From Paludibacteraceae bacterium (GTDB lineage: Bacteria > Bacteroidota > Bacteroidia > Bacteroidales > Paludibacteraceae): a stretch of 51,564 bases of DNA. The notes below the pieces were generated by a model, which saw nothing but the letters and a program-made list of their open reading frames with translations, was not told where the DNA came from and did no database searches. Of this stretch, positions 26,359 to 35,842 are shown piece by piece; the stretch's first letter is position 1; each line of letters starts with the position of its first letter. The position numbers were made by a program, and so were the translations under genes. The DNA is taken from assembly GCA_905235225.1 (NCBI GenBank), contig CAJOKE010000035.1:1-51564 (forward strand), in the 5' to 3' direction.

Positions 26359-27534
26359 TTAAAGCAGGCGCATTACTCCGTCACCGATTTCGGCAACATA
26401 AAAATCAGCTTTCAACCCGGTTTTCTTTTCGTATTCGGCACCGACAAAGGCTTTGAATTGGTCAATAGCTTCATCTCGTACAAGACTGACGGTGCAGCCC
26501 CCGAATCCGCCACCTGTCATGCGGCTGCCAAGAACACCTGTGACTTGCCATGCGGCCTCGGCTAAGGCATCCAATTCGGGACCGGTCACTTCGTAATCAT
26601 CGCGTAATGATACGTGGCTGGCGGTCATTAATTCTCCAAAACGCTCGATTTTGCCTTGTTTGAGAGCCTCTACTGCCTCTGCAGTGCGTGCAACTTCGCC
26701 TACCACATGACGGGCGCGTTTTTTGGCAATAGGGTCGGTAATGGATCCTTCCACTTCTTTCCAATCATCTGGAGTCAGCTCGGCAAGGAATTTAATGGGA
26801 TGCACTTTACTGATTTGCTCTACAGCGGTGTGGCATTGGCGAACACGGTCATTGTATGCTCCTGAATCCAGATGGTGCGGGCTATGCGTATTGGTGATTA
26901 CGACTTTTATTCCCTCTAATTTCACAGGTACATGCTCAAACTCCAATGTGTCGCAATTCAGATATATTGCATGATCCTTTTTGCCTTGTGCGGAAGCAAA
27001 TTGGTCCATGATGCCGCACATGACGCCTGCATATTCATGTTCACATGCCTGACCGATTTTGGCTAACTCGGTTCGATATGCTTTGTCGTCATGAAGAACG
27101 TAATTCATTTCTTCCGTAAAGGCACGCGCCGTTACTACTTCCATTGCTGCACTGCTGCTTAAGCCTGCACCTGCAGGAACATTCCCGTAATACAGCAGGT
27201 TGTATCCGCTTGTCAATTTTCCGCCTCGGCGGGCAATGATGTCAATACATCCCAAAGCATAGTTGCACCATGCACGGTCAGGCTGAGGCTTTATCGCATC
27301 CAGCGGAATCTCATATGTCTGTGGCATATTGAGTGAGCGGAAGCGTAATTCTTTGTCTTCATTCTTTGCTATTAGTAACCATGCACCAAAGCTTAATGCG
27401 CAGGGGAACACACAGCCGCCGTTATAATCCGTATGCTCACCAATAAGGTTCACTCGACCCGGTGCAAAGTACATTTTCTCTGCTTTGCATCCGTATGCTT
27501 GCTCAAAAGCAAGCTCTAATTCATTTGTTGTCAT
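26359..27534 (-). CDS. galK: Galactokinase
   Basis: 391 aa from ATG 27534. An in-frame ATG 14 codons upstream (27576) would overlap the GH53 gene and adds a basic non-conserved extension, so the shorter start is preferred. The three GHMP-kinase motifs are present: GRVNLIGEHTDYNGG at the N-terminus, VPAGAGLSSSAA for ATP binding, and GSRMTGGGFGGC near the C-terminus. It phosphorylates alpha-D-galactose at C1. It is placed in the galactan operon between the second GH53 and galM. Confidence 0.96.
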   Translation of the reverse strand: MTTNELELAFEQAYGCKAEKMYFAPGRVNLIGEHTDYNGGCVFPCALSFGAWLLIAKNEDKELRFRSLNMPQTYEIPLDAIKPQPDRAWCNYALGCIDIIARRGGKLTSGYNLLYYGNVPAGAGLSSSAAMEVVTARAFTEEMNYVLHDDKAYRTELAKIGQACEHEYAGVMCGIMDQFASAQGKKDHAIYLNCDTLEFEHVPVKLEGIKVVITNTHSPHHLDSGAYNDRVRQCHTAVEQISKVHPIKFLAELTPDDWKEVEGSITDPIAKKRARHVVGEVARTAEAVEALKQGKIERFGELMTASHVSLRDDYEVTGPELDALAEAAWQVTGVLGSRMTGGGFGGCTVSLVRDEAIDQFKAFVGAEYEKKTGLKADFYVAEIGDGVMRLL

Positions 27535-27554
27535 AGTATTATTTTTAGTTAGTT

Positions 27555-29300
27555 TTATTCTGTTCTTCTTCCGCATAGGTCATAGAAAACTCCATCCCGC
27601 ATGATAAACAGTTGCCCGTTGCTAAGTACTTTATACGCGCTTTGTTCACTTCCGATGTTGGCAACTTCTTCTACTGCACTTGGTGTATCGGGCGTATGGC
27701 GTGAGGCTATTTCATTATATAATGCCTTCAGTGGTTTGCCGGTGAAGTCAAACAATGTGGTGTTTGAAATGACATTGCCGTCTTCCCACCATTTGTCGCT
27801 ACTGCTGTCATATTTCTCTGCCCAACAGGTTTTAATCCATGTACCGTTCACCTGCTGGTCAACGAAAATCGGATCCCAATACATGTAACCTAATATGTTT
27901 TCATCTGTTGCAAGTGCTTCGTGTAATTCTTTCATAAACGCGGCTTGTCCTTCCTCTGTGGCTTCATTGTAGGAACCGTTCATTTTGAGTTGTCCCTCAT
28001 AGTTGCCGCCGTTCCGTCCTGCCGCGCGGTATTGGGTCCATGAATAACCGACCTCCATAATCATTATAGGTTTGTTGAAGGTCTTTTCCATTTCTGCTGC
28101 CCACGTTAGCATCCCTTGCGGACTGTTGTCCGCGGAATTTTGCTCGGATGCCCATTGCGGATAATATGATCCGCCTACAATGTCGAATTTGCCACCGTTA
28201 TTCTGCAAACTCTGGAAGAAATTGCGGCATATAGTTATCTTTCCGTCATGGCCGTAACTATGGTGAATAATCATTTGGGAAGTCGGCGAAACATTTTTGA
28301 TGGCGTCATATGCCCGGTTGAATAGTGCGACCATTTGGCTGACATTATCCGATTTTCCACCATACGAAAGCGCATTCCCGTTTATGTCTTGGAACAGGAT
28401 TCCATAGTTGCTTTCATTGCCTACAGACACATATTCCGGCAGCGTCCCTTGTGCTTCAAGCCGTTTCATATAACGGTAAATATAATTATACACAGAGTCG
28501 CCTAAGGCTTCAGTTGTCTTGGCTTTTGACCAATCTGCCGGCACTTTTTGCTGTGTTGCATTGGTCCAGTAATCGCTTAGGTGAAAGGACAAACATATTG
28601 CCATTTTGTGTGCTTTGGCACGTTTGGCAAGGTTTAGTATATCTTCCGGACCAGCGTATTCATATCCGTTTGGATATTTGGTGGACATAATTGGAGTGCG
28701 GTAAGTGGTAGTTCCGTCTTTTACAGCTGTTCCGGGTGCATTATACAAACGCAAGCGCGCCAAATTAACGCCATATGCTTGAAGTATATCAAACAAATCG
28801 CCCTCTTTCCCGTCTTTGTAATAGAACTTCGCTCCCCAATCTTCCACATAGGTCGCCATCGTTACATCACCTCCGCACATGTATTTGGCGTTTTCCGTCT
28901 GTGGCGTATCATCATCCGGATCTGTAATGGGGTCATCAAAGGTAATGGTTAATGCCGAAGCGTCAAACGTAACGGAATACAGTCCGGTCGCTAATTCCAT
29001 CCAACCGTTTGCCTGGCTTGCTGTTGCCAAACCGACTGCTACGCCTTTGCTGTTGACGGCGGCATCTTTCCAGCCGTACTGTGTTCCCCATGTGCTGTTA
29101 TGTATGCAGAAGTTGATTCCTGAGGCGGGGATATTGACCGATTTGATGAGAAAGACATTGTTTTTCTCTGTCGTTTCAAATTGCGCGGCATCACCGTTCA
29201 ACGTATGTGTCTCAGACCAGAAATATAAATACCAGTCTGCTTTCGCTGCTTGTGCAGCTATGGCTGCCATGCAGCATAATGCTAAAATCAGTCGTTTCAT
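27555..29300 (-). CDS. GH53 endo-beta-1,4-galactanase, with N-terminal accessory domain
   Basis: 581 aa from ATG 29300; upstream in-frame codons overlap galE and do not add a signal. Residues 1-18 or so are a signal peptide ending AAQAA. An N-terminal beta domain (about 20-125) resembles SusE/F-type starch-binding modules. The GH53 barrel follows from about residue 135 with LARLRLYNAPG and SFHLSDYWTN, acid/base E296 in SVGNES and nucleophile E416 in IMEVGYSW. It cleaves beta-1,4-galactan such as pectin side chains. The C-terminus (LFIMRDGVFYDLCGRR) resembles a degenerate sorting tail. With no lipobox it is more likely periplasmic or secreted than the other GH53 of this operon. Confidence 0.92.
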   Translation of the reverse strand: MKRLILALCCMAAIAAQAAKADWYLYFWSETHTLNGDAAQFETTEKNNVFLIKSVNIPASGINFCIHNSTWGTQYGWKDAAVNSKGVAVGLATASQANGWMELATGLYSVTFDASALTITFDDPITDPDDDTPQTENAKYMCGGDVTMATYVEDWGAKFYYKDGKEGDLFDILQAYGVNLARLRLYNAPGTAVKDGTTTYRTPIMSTKYPNGYEYAGPEDILNLAKRAKAHKMAICLSFHLSDYWTNATQQKVPADWSKAKTTEALGDSVYNYIYRYMKRLEAQGTLPEYVSVGNESNYGILFQDINGNALSYGGKSDNVSQMVALFNRAYDAIKNVSPTSQMIIHHSYGHDGKITICRNFFQSLQNNGGKFDIVGGSYYPQWASEQNSADNSPQGMLTWAAEMEKTFNKPIMIMEVGYSWTQYRAAGRNGGNYEGQLKMNGSYNEATEEGQAAFMKELHEALATDENILGYMYWDPIFVDQQVNGTWIKTCWAEKYDSSSDKWWEDGNVISNTTLFDFTGKPLKALYNEIASRHTPDTPSAVEEVANIGSEQSAYKVLSNGQLFIMRDGVFYDLCGRRTE

Positions 29301-29301
29301 A

Positions 29302-30315
29302 TTAATAACCATTTGGGTTGTTTTTCTGCCAGTTCCACGAATCACGGCACATCTCATCCAAACCGTATTGCGCCTTCCATCCTAATTCTTGTTCTGCTTT
29401 GGACGGATCGCAATAGCAGGTAGCTATGTCGCCGGCGCGGCGCGGCATGATTTGATATGGTATATCCACACCGTTCACGCGGATAAACGCTTTCACAACA
29501 TCCAGTACCGAATAGCCGTGACCTGTACCGATGTTGTATATCGCAAGACCTGTCTTGCGGCTGATGGCTTGAAGTGCCGCCACATGCGCGGTCGCAAGGT
29601 CAACAACGTGAATATAATCCCGTACACCTGTTCCGTCTGGAGTGGGGTAGTCATTGCCGAATACGCCCAGACGTTCACGTTTGCCTACTGCCACTTGTGT
29701 GATATAAGGCATCAGGTTATTCGGAATCCCGTTCGGATTTTCTCCGATTCTTCCTGACGGGTGTGCTCCGATAGGGTTGAAATAGCGCAGTAGCACTACA
29801 TTCCATTCGTTGTCGGCTTTCTGTACGTCCATCATTACTTGCTCTAACATGGATTTCGTTTGACCGTATGGGTTTGTGCAATGCCCTTTGGGACAGGCTT
29901 CTGTTATCGGAATCATGGCGGGGTCGCCGTAAACAGTTGCCGATGAGGAGAATATAATGTTCTTGCAGCCGTTTTGACGCATTACATCCAACAGCACAAA
30001 AGTGCCGTTCATGTTATTCTCATAATACTCAAGCGGTTTTGCTACGGATTCACCGACTGCCTTCAGGCCGGCAAAGTGAATACATGCATCGAAATGATGT
30101 GCCGCGAACACGGATTCCAACGCTTTCCTGTCTCGGATATCCGCTTCTACAAACGGGATTTCCTTTATCCCGAGTATCTCTGCCACGCGGCGAAGTGACT
30201 CGCGGTTGGAGTTGTATAGGTTGTCAACGACTACGGCACTATGCCCCGCTTTGTATAGTTCTATTAGTGTGTGCGAGCCGATAAATCCGGCACCGCCGGT
30301 AACTAAAATATTCAT
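29302..30315 (-). CDS. galE: UDP-glucose 4-epimerase
   Basis: 337 aa from ATG 30315. A longer frame starts at 30384 but would overlap the upstream gene, and the NAD-binding motif begins only at MNILVTGGAGFIGSH. The catalytic Y150-x3-K154 pair lies in NPYGQTK, with the SSSATVYG strand upstream. An extended SDR enzyme interconverting UDP-glucose and UDP-galactose. Its neighbours (nucleotidyltransferase 10 nt upstream, GH53 1 nt downstream, then galK-galM) show it serves galactose catabolism from the galactan PUL. Confidence 0.96.
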   Translation of the reverse strand: MNILVTGGAGFIGSHTLIELYKAGHSAVVVDNLYNSNRESLRRVAEILGIKEIPFVEADIRDRKALESVFAAHHFDACIHFAGLKAVGESVAKPLEYYENNMNGTFVLLDVMRQNGCKNIIFSSSATVYGDPAMIPITEACPKGHCTNPYGQTKSMLEQVMMDVQKADNEWNVVLLRYFNPIGAHPSGRIGENPNGIPNNLMPYITQVAVGKRERLGVFGNDYPTPDGTGVRDYIHVVDLATAHVAALQAISRKTGLAIYNIGTGHGYSVLDVVKAFIRVNGVDIPYQIMPRRAGDIATCYCDPSKAEQELGWKAQYGLDEMCRDSWNWQKNNPNGY

Positions 30316-30325
30316 ACCTTGGCTT

Positions 30326-31231
30326 TTATTTGAATAGAGGTGAGGGATATACGCCGTCTGCAACCAGTTTTGCAAATTTGGCAACTACTTGCGGACGATC
30401 GTTCGCATAGGTCACTCCGAACCACTTGCTGGGTGTGTCTAATACGCGGCATGTCGCTTTCCCTGAGTGAATCAGAATATCCACCATTAGCGGGATATAG
30501 AACTCTGATTTCAATTCCTGACCGTGTTCGCGAAGGAAGGTTGCAAAATACTCCTCGCTGTAACGGAAATAATCAGGCGTGAAGGCCCACATGTTCATCG
30601 ATACAGGCGCGTTTTCTGCCAACTCGGTTTTGCCGTCATCCTCAATGAAGCGGATAACACCGTCTGCTTCACGCAGAATCTTTGTGCGTTCGGTTACAGT
30701 CGTCAGATAACCTTCTGCATTGGTCTCGCATACACCGCGAGCGACACTGCCCGACTCCGATAATGTGTTGCATACACGGTAGCCGACCATCGCATAATGA
30801 CCCTCTGTGCCTTCTATCGAGCGAAGGTAGTCTGCTAAAACTTGGAAACTCTCGCGTCCGTAATAGTCATCGGCATTGATTACTGCAAACGGCTCATGGA
30901 TAACATCTTTGCCCATTAGCACGGCATGGTTCGTCCCCCAGGGTTTTTCGCGCCCTTCCGGTACACTGAACCCTGCCGGTAGATTGTCTAAGTCTTGGAA
31001 CACAAGCTCCACCGCAATACGGTTGATGTATTTGGATACAATCTTTTCGCGGAAATCCTGTTCAAATACGCGGCGGATCACAAATACTACTTTTCCGAAT
31101 CCGGCTTGAATAGCGTCATAAATGGAATAATCCATGATTGTTTCACCATTTGGTCCTAATCCGTCTAATTGTTTAAGACCGCCATAACGGCTGCCCATTC
31201 CGGCAGCAAGTACAAATAATGTAGGTTTCAT
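30326..31231 (-). CDS. Sugar-phosphate nucleotidyltransferase
   Basis: 301 aa. The nucleotidyltransferase signature is LAAGMGSRYGGLKQLDGLGP at the N-terminus, followed by PWGTNHAVL and the metal site NADDYYG. No left-handed helix acyltransferase domain follows. It resembles glucose-1-phosphate/NDP-sugar pyrophosphorylases but not a named member I can fix. It lies in the operon between susD and galE. Since no galT is present here, it may convert galactose-1-phosphate plus UTP to UDP-galactose, which GalE would then use. That role is inference from context. Confidence 0.8.
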   Translation of the reverse strand: MKPTLFVLAAGMGSRYGGLKQLDGLGPNGETIMDYSIYDAIQAGFGKVVFVIRRVFEQDFREKIVSKYINRIAVELVFQDLDNLPAGFSVPEGREKPWGTNHAVLMGKDVIHEPFAVINADDYYGRESFQVLADYLRSIEGTEGHYAMVGYRVCNTLSESGSVARGVCETNAEGYLTTVTERTKILREADGVIRFIEDDGKTELAENAPVSMNMWAFTPDYFRYSEEYFATFLREHGQELKSEFYIPLMVDILIHSGKATCRVLDTPSKWFGVTYANDRPQVVAKFAKLVADGVYPSPLFK

Positions 31232-31264
31232 ATATTACTTTTCAATTATAAATTATCAACTCAA

Positions 31265-32527
31265 TCAATAACCCGGATTTTGCGTAATCGCCGATTTGGA
31301 TTCGTCTATATACTCCTGCGGAATCGGGTAAAGGTTATGGGATTCATCTACCGTGTAGTACGCTCCGCCTTCTTTGTTGGCACTTTTTATACGGTTATTG
31401 GCGTATTCCACGTATTTGCCAAAACGGATCAGATCTTGGCGGCGAAGTCCTTCCAAATAAAACTCATGACCGCGTTCTGTCAAAATGGCGTCAAGGAAAT
31501 CTTCCTTTGTCAGCGATGACAAATCGCCTAATCCTGCACGGCGGCGCACTTGGTTCACAAGGTCGGCGGCTTCACCCGTTACACCTTGGTTGCGCGTAAT
31601 GCACTCTGCCAGACTTAGCAGTATATCCGCATACCGATATACTACAATGTCATTGCCTGCTTGCGCTCCGGTCATGGACAAATCCTTGCCGTATTTAAGC
31701 GGCAAAGCACCGTATTTCAACTGCTGCGAGTTGGTCTTGTCTGTGTATCTGCCGGTTTTTGATGTGTAGTTTGTATAGACGCACTCTAATCGTTTGTCGT
31801 TGTACGCAAACGTGTTATAAAATGCCCACGGCATCACATAACCGCCCCATCCCAGTGCTTTGTCTGTCCAAGGCATGTCTGCCGGCAGCACTTCCGCGGT
31901 CATATAGTTCGCTGTCCATGAGTTCGAACTGTTGCATGGTACGCATAGGATGATTTCGTTGTTTCCGAGGTAATCCATCATAAATATCTGCTTGTAATCC
32001 GGCTGCAGGGCATAAGTGCCGAGATTGATGATGTCGCGGCATAACTGCTCGGCTTCGTCGAATCTGCCTTGCATCATCCTGTATTTCAGCAGAATAGTCA
32101 TTGCGGCACCTTTCGTCATCCGTCCACGCGGAGCGGTCACAGGCAGATGCCGGATGGCATAGGTCAGATCCTCGGTCATGACGGAGTCATATGCTTCTTC
32201 TGTCAGCCGCCCTATGTAATTGAAGGTCAGCGGATCATCCAACTGCGCATCAGTGGCTACCGGCACAGGACCGAAGTTGTCATACAGATACAATCCCATC
32301 CATCCGCGCAATGCGTGTGCTTCGGCGGCATATTGCACTTTGGCTTCTTCCGGTGCCGCACATGCTTCGATTCGGCGTATCGTGTTGCGGGCTTTCGACA
32401 TGAACTGGTAGTGCGAAAATGCACGGTAGAAATAGCCCGTAATCGAACTCGTGCTGTTGTCTTTCCATTGCTGGTAGTATTCGACATCGCTCTCCCAGCC
32501 CCAGCATGACCACAACCCACAACACAT
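31265..32527 (-). CDS. SusD/RagB family protein, C-terminal part (frameshifted gene)
   Basis: 420 codons in this frame, of which about 414 belong to the protein; the first six (MCCGLW) are read out of frame. The SusD features are the TPR-type region with AEAHALRGWMGLYLYDNFGPVP, the LRYADILL-like VVYRYADILLSLAE, and the C-terminal EFYLEGLRRQDLIRFG. SusD proteins cap SusC on the cell surface and bind glycan. Removing one copy of the 7-bp duplication at 32510-32523 joins it to the N-terminal part and gives one protein of about 500 aa, a usual SusD length. Confidence 0.88.
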   Translation of the reverse strand: MCCGLWSCWGWESDVEYYQQWKDNSTSSITGYFYRAFSHYQFMSKARNTIRRIEACAAPEEAKVQYAAEAHALRGWMGLYLYDNFGPVPVATDAQLDDPLTFNYIGRLTEEAYDSVMTEDLTYAIRHLPVTAPRGRMTKGAAMTILLKYRMMQGRFDEAEQLCRDIINLGTYALQPDYKQIFMMDYLGNNEIILCVPCNSSNSWTANYMTAEVLPADMPWTDKALGWGGYVMPWAFYNTFAYNDKRLECVYTNYTSKTGRYTDKTNSQQLKYGALPLKYGKDLSMTGAQAGNDIVVYRYADILLSLAECITRNQGVTGEAADLVNQVRRRAGLGDLSSLTKEDFLDAILTERGHEFYLEGLRRQDLIRFGKYVEYANNRIKSANKEGGAYYTVDESHNLYPIPQEYIDESKSAITQNPGY

Positions 32528-32774
32528 CTGTCGTCATGTCTGACATGACTTGGTATCCGTCATAGCCGGCACCATATATACCTTCGCCGTTCCAGTAGCC
32601 CGAACCGAATTCATACATCAGCGCATTCACCGCTAACTTCAGATCGTTTTCGGTCTTCGGGAAGTCCTCGGCATTGATTTCTTCGTAGTTTTCGCGTTGA
32701 AGGTCGCACGACGCAAGCGCACAGACCATACTCAGCATTACCGCTCCATAGATTATCTTGTTTTTCATAATCAT
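32280..32774 (-). CDS. SusD/RagB family protein, N-terminal part (frameshifted gene)
   Basis: Starts at ATG 32774 (or 32768) and has a lipoprotein signal peptide with lipobox LASC, followed by a typical SusD N-terminus (NYEEINAEDFPKTENDLKLA). Only the first 86 residues, to MTTDVLW, are genuine. After the 7-bp tandem duplication the frame continues out of phase to 32280, overlapping the true reading frame, and this Arg/Cys-rich tail resembles nothing. As written the product is a truncated lipoprotein without the glycan-binding region. Confidence 0.75.
   Translation of the reverse strand: MIMKNKIIYGAVMLSMVCALASCDLQRENYEEINAEDFPKTENDLKLAVNALMYEFGSGYWNGEGIYGAGYDGYQVMSDMTTDVLWVVVMLGLGERCRILPAMERQQHEFDYGLFLPCIFALPVHVESPQHDTPNRSMCGTGRSQSAICRRSTRIARMDGIVSV
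32510..32523 (-). repeat. 7-bp tandem duplication breaking susD
   Basis: CCACAAC occurs twice without a gap (32510-32516, 32517-32523), GTTGTGG on the coding strand. Deleting either copy restores the SusD frame exactly (DVLW-SCWGWESDVEYY). Confidence 0.9.
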
Positions 32775-32779
32775 CGTAT

Positions 32780-35700
32780 TTAGAATTTGAAGTTTAATCC
32801 GATTGCACCTGATATCTGGTTGGGATAGGCACCGATACCGTTGCCTGTCTCAGGGTCCATTCCCTTGTAGGGACTGATGACGGCGACATTCCGTACTGCG
32901 GCATAGATGCGCGCACTCTTCACATAACCCTTGAACCATTTCATCGGGAAATTGTACCCCAATGATATATTGTCCAGACGCAGGAACCATGAATTTTCAT
33001 AGAAGAAGTCCGAATTCGCTACATCTACACCTGAGTTCGCTTCCGCAACGCCGGGCAAGGTTCCTTCCGTATGTTGGTATGTCCAGCGGTCCCGCACATC
33101 CGTCAGCGCGTTTACACCATACACCAAATCGGCTATACCGTATGATGACTGATAAAGCACATCATTACGCTTGTGACCGTTCAGTGAACCGTATATATAT
33201 ATATTAAGGTCAAAATCCCAAATACGGAACGTGTTGTTGAATGAGAACGGAATAGGTGTCGTGTTGTATAGTTTGACAAGGTCGGCGTTGTCTAATTTCC
33301 CGTCCGGCTTCCCGGATAAAACATAACTGCCGTCTTCATTCCGCTTGATGGTCTTGCCGTCCGCTTCATACTCATAGCCGTTCAAATCTACGTATTTGAC
33401 TGCACCGGGCTGTGAGTTGGGGAGGTGAGGATAACTCTCTCCCGCCTGAATCAATCCGTCTGTACGGTAACCATAGACATCACCCCAGTCCTTCACATAC
33501 GGATCATAGTTGGACGGGATAAAGTCCGGGTCACGCGCTATGGTTCGGTTGCGGTAGTACGAGAAACAGATGTCGCTTGTCCAGCCGAACAATTTCTTGT
33601 CTACATTCACCGTGTGCAATGTTACCTCGATACCGCGGCTGCGATAGACCTCTTTACTGTTATAGTCTATCGTATTGATTTCATTGTACGACATCAGACT
33701 CTTCGTCAGAATTACATCGGTCCTGTCACGTTGGTATAGTTCCACCGTTCCGCTCAGACGTCCCTTGAAAAATCCGAAATCGATTGCCACATTCGCGTCG
33801 GACAGCGTTTCCCATTTGAGGTCTGGGTTGCCTAACTTGGTCAAACCGATGCCGTTTACTAACGAACCGTCTATTACATACGTGCCGCGGCTTACACCGT
33901 AAATCGTGTTGATGCCTGTCAGACTGCCTGCATTACCCGTCTGACCATAACCGCCGCGTAACTTCAACTCACTCAGCCAGTTGGCGTCTTTCATCCACGG
34001 CTCCTCACTCATACGCCATGCCAAACTGACGCCGGGGAAGGCACCCCACTGATGTTGCTTGGAGAAGTTGGACGAACCGTCAACACGGATGTTGAAGGTC
34101 ACAATGTAACGGTTCAATGCCGTGTATGCTGCACGCCCGATAAACGATGCCATCTGGCTCGAACCCTTGCTGGACCAGATGTTCGGATTCTCCGATTCTG
34201 CTGTTCCGATATTGTTCATCAATGCTCCGTCGGTCGGGAAATTATTGGCTACTACGCCGTGACCGACCCACATGTTCTTTTTCCACTCCCAACCCGCCAT
34301 CACGCTCAGATCATGCGCATCGTTCCAATTATGCGCATAGGTCGCGGTCGCCGTGATGATACCTAAATTGGTCCGGCGGCTCTGTTTGGACGCCTGACCG
34401 CCAAGACTCGCGCCCTTCAGCGTTGTGGTCGGGATATACTGGTCGGCTTCGTCAAACTTCATGTCCACACCGCCTGTCGCACGAAGAGTCAGGTCCTTGT
34501 AAGGCTTGATTTCCAAATAACCGGTCAGGAACACATCATATGACCGTGACTCATCTTTGATATCCAACAGGCTGACCGGGTTAGGGTAGATGTTCGGGCG
34601 GTCAGGGTTGTCGGCATAGGTCCCGTCTATATTATAAATCGGCACGGTCGGATTAAAGGTCATGGCGGAGTATATCAACGCCGCATCGGATAGACGGCTG
34701 TCGCCTAATGGCACATCATTGTACCTCAGCGATGTAAACGATGTGTTTACTCCCGCTTTAACGTATTTGCCGAACTGTTGGTCCAGGTTGATACGACCCG
34801 TGATACGTATCATGTCATTGTTCTTGGCGATACCTTTGTGGTCATATACGCCTAACGAGAACAGATACTTTGTGTTCTCCGAGCCGCCGGTCACCGACAG
34901 GTTATGCTCGTTCACAACACCCATCCGCGTCACTTCCTTCATCCAGTTCGTTCCGCGGCCCACATAGTTGTCTATTTGTTGTTGTGTATAGCGTTGTTCG
35001 TCGCTTCTGCCTAATTCGTCAAATACCCTGTTCTGCTCCGTCATGAACCCTTTCGCGTCAAGGAACTCCGGCGCGTCTTTGATACTTTGGAACGCCACTG
35101 AACCCGAATAACTCACTTCCGGCTTGCCCTGCTTGCCGCGTTTGGTGGTGATAAGGATGACACCGCCGGACGCATCCGAACCGTAGATGGATGCCGCCGA
35201 AGCGTCCTTCAGAATATTGATAGACTCAATGTCGTCCGGCGATATGTTGATCAGCGAATTGTCTTTCTCGCTGCCGCTGTATCCTGTGCCGCTGCCGAGG
35301 TTGCTGGTCTGTACCTGCGGAATTCCGTCTATCACTACCAACGGCTTCTGACCGGACAGACCGCCGCGGATTGTGATGGTCTGGCTGGCTCCCGGAGCCG
35401 CTGAATTGGAAGTGATGTTCATGCCCGATGTTCTGCCTCGGAGCATCTCGCCCACACTCGCTGACGCGGCTTTCGGCAGCTCATCTGCCTTCACCGTCTC
35501 TACCGAGCCGGATATATTACTCTTCTTCGAGGCTCCGTAACCGATAACCACAACTTCGTCTATCACTTTCGTGTCAGGTTTCAGATCTACACGCATGTTC
35601 GCTTTTGCGCCTACCGTCTGCGATACATAACCCATGTAACTGATTTCTAACTCCTGACCGTCTGCGGCTTCTATCTCGAAGTTGCCGTCGAAGTCGGTGA

Positions 35701-35839
35701 TCGTGCCTACTGTGGTCCCTTTGATAACAACGTTTGCACCGATTACCGGCTCACCCGTTTCATCATATACCACACCTTTTATTCCTGCCATCATGCTCAG
35801 TGTACTCAGCAGCATGACTGTTATCATATATCTTCTCAT
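32780..35839 (-). CDS. SusC/RagA TonB-dependent outer-membrane transporter (galactan PUL)
   Basis: 1019 aa, full length. A short signal peptide is followed by a carboxypeptidase-regulatory-like domain (GIKGVVYDETGEPVIGANV, about residues 19-90), the TonB-dependent plug with VVVIGYGASKKSNISGSV and DGIPQVQ, and the 22-strand barrel ending in a terminal Phe (GLNFKF). It imports oligosaccharides bound by SusD, driven by TonB. It sits between the surface binding protein and susD in an operon with GH53 enzymes, so galacto-oligosaccharides are the expected cargo. Unlike the SusC of the fructan locus, its frame is intact. Confidence 0.95.
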   Translation of the reverse strand: MRRYMITVMLLSTLSMMAGIKGVVYDETGEPVIGANVVIKGTTVGTITDFDGNFEIEAADGQELEISYMGYVSQTVGAKANMRVDLKPDTKVIDEVVVIGYGASKKSNISGSVETVKADELPKAASASVGEMLRGRTSGMNITSNSAAPGASQTITIRGGLSGQKPLVVIDGIPQVQTSNLGSGTGYSGSEKDNSLINISPDDIESINILKDASAASIYGSDASGGVILITTKRGKQGKPEVSYSGSVAFQSIKDAPEFLDAKGFMTEQNRVFDELGRSDEQRYTQQQIDNYVGRGTNWMKEVTRMGVVNEHNLSVTGGSENTKYLFSLGVYDHKGIAKNNDMIRITGRINLDQQFGKYVKAGVNTSFTSLRYNDVPLGDSRLSDAALIYSAMTFNPTVPIYNIDGTYADNPDRPNIYPNPVSLLDIKDESRSYDVFLTGYLEIKPYKDLTLRATGGVDMKFDEADQYIPTTTLKGASLGGQASKQSRRTNLGIITATATYAHNWNDAHDLSVMAGWEWKKNMWVGHGVVANNFPTDGALMNNIGTAESENPNIWSSKGSSQMASFIGRAAYTALNRYIVTFNIRVDGSSNFSKQHQWGAFPGVSLAWRMSEEPWMKDANWLSELKLRGGYGQTGNAGSLTGINTIYGVSRGTYVIDGSLVNGIGLTKLGNPDLKWETLSDANVAIDFGFFKGRLSGTVELYQRDRTDVILTKSLMSYNEINTIDYNSKEVYRSRGIEVTLHTVNVDKKLFGWTSDICFSYYRNRTIARDPDFIPSNYDPYVKDWGDVYGYRTDGLIQAGESYPHLPNSQPGAVKYVDLNGYEYEADGKTIKRNEDGSYVLSGKPDGKLDNADLVKLYNTTPIPFSFNNTFRIWDFDLNIYIYGSLNGHKRNDVLYQSSYGIADLVYGVNALTDVRDRWTYQHTEGTLPGVAEANSGVDVANSDFFYENSWFLRLDNISLGYNFPMKWFKGYVKSARIYAAVRNVAVISPYKGMDPETGNGIGAYPNQISGAIGLNFKF

Positions 35840-35842
35840 AGC

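Noticed and set aside
27535..27576. Longer galactokinase start
   Set aside because: Overlaps the GH53 gene and adds a non-conserved basic stretch; ATG at 27534 fits the family length.
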